This document shows positions 4,366 through 6,114 of a DNA stretch of 6,114 bases, piece after piece. Numbering within the stretch: the first letter of the stretch is position 1; every line of letters starts with the position of its first letter. The notes beneath the pieces were generated by a model that saw only the letters and a list, made by a program, of their open reading frames with translations, had not been told where the DNA came from and did not search any database. Source of the stretch: CAYPSN01 sp041907025 (lineage in GTDB: Bacteria > Patescibacteriota > Saccharimonadia > CAILAD01 > JADZBC01); the NCBI GenBank assembly GCA_041907025.1, contig JAYRIB010000024.1, positions 1 through 6,114 of the forward strand, written 5' to 3'. Position numbers and translations under genes: made by a program.

Positions 4366-5922
4366 GCGCCACGACCACGCTTACAAATCTCCAAGTCCGA
4401 ATACATGATGTTCCTTAAGCACCCAGCCTGGCTGTGGCTCAAGAAGCACGACAAAGCCAAGCTCCCGCCGCCCGATGACAACTTGCAGGCGATGTTTGAC
4501 GCGGGCAATAAGTTCGAGGCCTACGCCGAGCAGCTGTTCGAGGGCGGCGTTCGTATCGGCTTTACTAATTACGACGAGTACCTGAGTATGCCCAAGCGCA
4601 CTAGCGAGGCGCTGGCCAAAGGTGCCGCCACCATCTTCCAAGGGCGGTTCGAGCACGAGCACACCACGTTCATCTGCGACGTGCTACAAGTGGTGGGCGA
4701 CCCGGCCGACAAGCTAGTGGACCTAATAGAGATAAAGTCGTCTACGCAAGCCAAGCTCGATCATCAGCTGGACTTAGCTTTTCAGGTAGTCGTGCTGGAA
4801 GGCTGTGGCTACCAGGTGCGCAACATAACGGTGGTGCACGTTAATAGCGATTACGTTCGCGCGGGCGAGATTGATACGCGCGGGCTGACGGCCACCACCG
4901 ATGTGACTCACGAGGTAAAGGCTAAGCTCGAGCAAACTCGCCGCGACATTAAGTCCGCAGTCCAAGTGGCCCAGGAACCCACCATGCCCAACCCATCACC
5001 GAGCCGTTGTCGACTGGGTAGCATGAGTGAGTGGCTGGGTATCTACAAGGATCTAGACGGTGTGGCGCTCGAGCCAGGCAGTATTTATGAGCTAGCGCGG
5101 ATCGACCCGAGCCTGGTTGGCTCGCTCGAGGACGCCGGCATTACCAAGCTCAGCAGCATCCCGATGGAGGTTATTCACAACGATGCCCAGAAGCGCCAGC
5201 TCGAGGCGGTCCGGGCTGGTGTGCCGTTGGTAAACAAAGATAAGATCAAAGGCTTTTTGGACGGGCTGGAGTACCCACTCTACTTTTTTGACTACGAGAC
5301 TATGGCCAGTGTGTTGCCGTACTTTGATGGCATGCGGCCCTACGCCCAGTATCCGTTCCAATATTCATTGCACGTGGTGACGCACCCGGGCGCGGCGGTG
5401 CAGCACATGGGCTATTTGCACAGTGACAACTCTAACCCAGCGGAGGGCCTAAGTACCACCCTGCGCGAGCAGATTGGCGACCATGGCTCGGTACTCACCT
5501 GGTACATGGCGTTCGAGAAGGGCTGCAACACCACGCTCGGGCAGATGCTGCCCGAGTTCGCGGACTTCTACGCCAACCTCAACAAACGGGTGGTGGACCT
5601 GATGGTGCCGTTTAGTAAGGGCTGGTATGTGGATGCTGGCTTTGGCGGCAGTGCCAGTATCAAGAAGGTCCTGCCGGTGTTGGTGCCGGAACTCAGTTAT
5701 AAGGTATTAGGTATTCAGGAAGGGGGAGCGGCGCAGCGACTGTGGATGGAATCGGTCCTGGACGGCACGCGCGCTGGCGAGAAAGCTAAGATACTGAGCG
5801 ACCTGGACCAATACTGTGCCCTCGATACCCTGGCAATGGTCGAGATCTATAATTTTTTAGCTGACTTAGTAGGCTCGGCAGGACCCAAAGCCCAGCCCCA
5901 ACAGCTCGCGCTTGATTGGTAG
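4363..5922 (+). CDS. DUF2779-type protein: Cas4/RecB-like nuclease fused to DEDDy exonuclease, 519 aa
   Basis: Two nuclease modules are seen. Residues 1-200 look like a RecB/Cas4 PD-(D/E)xK domain: an opening ISKSEYMMFLKHPAWLWLKKH, GNKFEAYAEQLF (49-60), Asp106 in FICDV, the catalytic E-x-K at 123-125 in LIEIKSST, then a helix with Gln135 and Gln141. Residues 245-290 resemble a helix-hairpin-helix linker. Residues 300-505 form the DUF2779 part with an RNase-H-like exonuclease pattern: D-x-E at 310-312 in FFDYE, a conserved GSASIKKVLPVLVPELSY block (429-446), and a final Y-x-x-x-D at 484-488 in QYCALDT, as in DEDDy 3'-5' exonucleases. The start is set by TAATG coupling with AGGAGG. The Fe-S cysteines usual in this class are mostly absent. 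The substrate is unknown: DNA repair, defence or RNA processing are all possible. Confidence 0.88.
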   Translation: MAPRPRLQISKSEYMMFLKHPAWLWLKKHDKAKLPPPDDNLQAMFDAGNKFEAYAEQLFEGGVRIGFTNYDEYLSMPKRTSEALAKGAATIFQGRFEHEHTTFICDVLQVVGDPADKLVDLIEIKSSTQAKLDHQLDLAFQVVVLEGCGYQVRNITVVHVNSDYVRAGEIDTRGLTATTDVTHEVKAKLEQTRRDIKSAVQVAQEPTMPNPSPSRCRLGSMSEWLGIYKDLDGVALEPGSIYELARIDPSLVGSLEDAGITKLSSIPMEVIHNDAQKRQLEAVRAGVPLVNKDKIKGFLDGLEYPLYFFDYETMASVLPYFDGMRPYAQYPFQYSLHVVTHPGAAVQHMGYLHSDNSNPAEGLSTTLREQIGDHGSVLTWYMAFEKGCNTTLGQMLPEFADFYANLNKRVVDLMVPFSKGWYVDAGFGGSASIKKVLPVLVPELSYKVLGIQEGGAAQRLWMESVLDGTRAGEKAKILSDLDQYCALDTLAMVEIYNFLADLVGSAGPKAQPQQLALDW

Positions 5923-5938
5923 ACTACGCCTGAAGCGA

Positions 5939-6112
5939 TCATGCTATCTTATGCTCTTTTCGACGGTTTAGTTTTCTCAAGAATCGAGGGCTGCTAGGTG
6001 TTTTTTCCATATATAGTACTACTTTGAGGTTAATGAAAAAGTAATGTACGCCAGCAAGTAGTAGCGGCAAGAATATGATTCTATTCTGAGAGACAACCAG
6101 CCGTTGAATAAC
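5939..6112 (-). CDS. C-terminal fragment of a likely membrane protein
   Basis: On the minus strand an open frame enters from beyond the window and runs 57 codons to TGA (5941-5939). It has no start inside the window. It contains a hydrophobic stretch of about 22 residues (IIFLPLLLAGVHYFFINLKVVL) followed by a strongly basic tail (RFLRKLNRRKEHK), which is the arrangement of a last transmembrane helix with a cytoplasmic positive tail. It is convergent with the nuclease gene, leaving only 16 bases between stops. The DNA is AT-rich (30-43% GC in sampled stretches). The length is short enough that chance is possible, and the family is unknown. Confidence 0.45.
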   Translation of the reverse strand, partial: VIQRLVVSQNRIIFLPLLLAGVHYFFINLKVVLYMEKTPSSPRFLRKLNRRKEHKIA

Positions 6113-6114
6113 GA

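Noticed and set aside
6017..6063. 8-bp inverted repeat TACTACTT ... AAGTAGTA
   Set aside because: The 31-base loop and lack of a U tract argue against a terminator, and it lies inside the partial membrane-protein frame.
1..6114. CRISPR array, tRNA/rRNA genes, insertion sequence, riboswitch
   Set aside because: Despite the Cas4-like domain, no regularly spaced repeats, cloverleaf, transposase or long terminal inverted repeats were seen.

Overview
This 6.1 kb bacterial window (standard genetic code, sigma-70-like promoters, short single-gene units closed by hairpin terminators) looks like a mixed core and accessory region. It opens with the 3' end of purD, a core purine-biosynthesis gene, and carries an FKBP-type peptidyl-prolyl isomerase and a large RecB/Cas4-like nuclease plus DEDDy exonuclease fusion (DUF2779 type). 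From memory, the compact layout, the short cytosolic FKBP and the DUF2779 protein are compatible with a Patescibacteria/Saccharibacteria-like or similar small-genome bacterium. This is an inference and not proven by the sequence. Base composition is uneven: about 63-70% GC in sampled stretches of the gene at 3035-3565, about 35-47% in the gene at 3662-4363, about 55-63% in the nuclease gene, and 30-43% at the right edge. That suggests a patchwork of histories.

Layout. 1-283: end of purD (+) and its strong intrinsic terminator. 306-1271: two tandem minus-strand genes encoding paralogous small helix-turn-helix proteins that share an HDPPL-led N-terminal module. They are read from a well-formed promoter at 1318-1346 and are convergent with purD. 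1272-1447: divergent control region with mirror-image 8-bp elements on both promoters. 1448-1965: an unrecognised 160-aa protein (+) with its terminator. 2000-2494: a near-consensus promoter, then a small protein with a probable N-terminal membrane anchor and a C-terminal winged-helix-like domain, then a terminator. 2536-2935: FKBP (-), apparently translated from a leaderless mRNA. 2969-3643: an unrecognised GC-rich 176-aa protein (-), with a consensus -35 box and a strong terminator. 3650-5922: a two-gene operon (+). Its first gene is a probable 2-oxoglutarate/Fe(II)-type double-stranded beta-helix enzyme, and its second, overlapping by one base (TAATG), is the nuclease/exonuclease fusion. 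5939-6112: the C-terminus of a likely membrane protein (-) running off the window.

How the parts may work together. The HTH pair probably regulates itself and the divergent 160-aa gene. The most interesting unit is the translationally coupled pair of a DSBH oxygenase-like protein and a dual-nuclease protein. The coupling suggests a shared nucleic-acid processing, repair or defence role, but no function can be assigned from sequence alone. No tRNA, rRNA, CRISPR array, insertion sequence or attachment site was seen.
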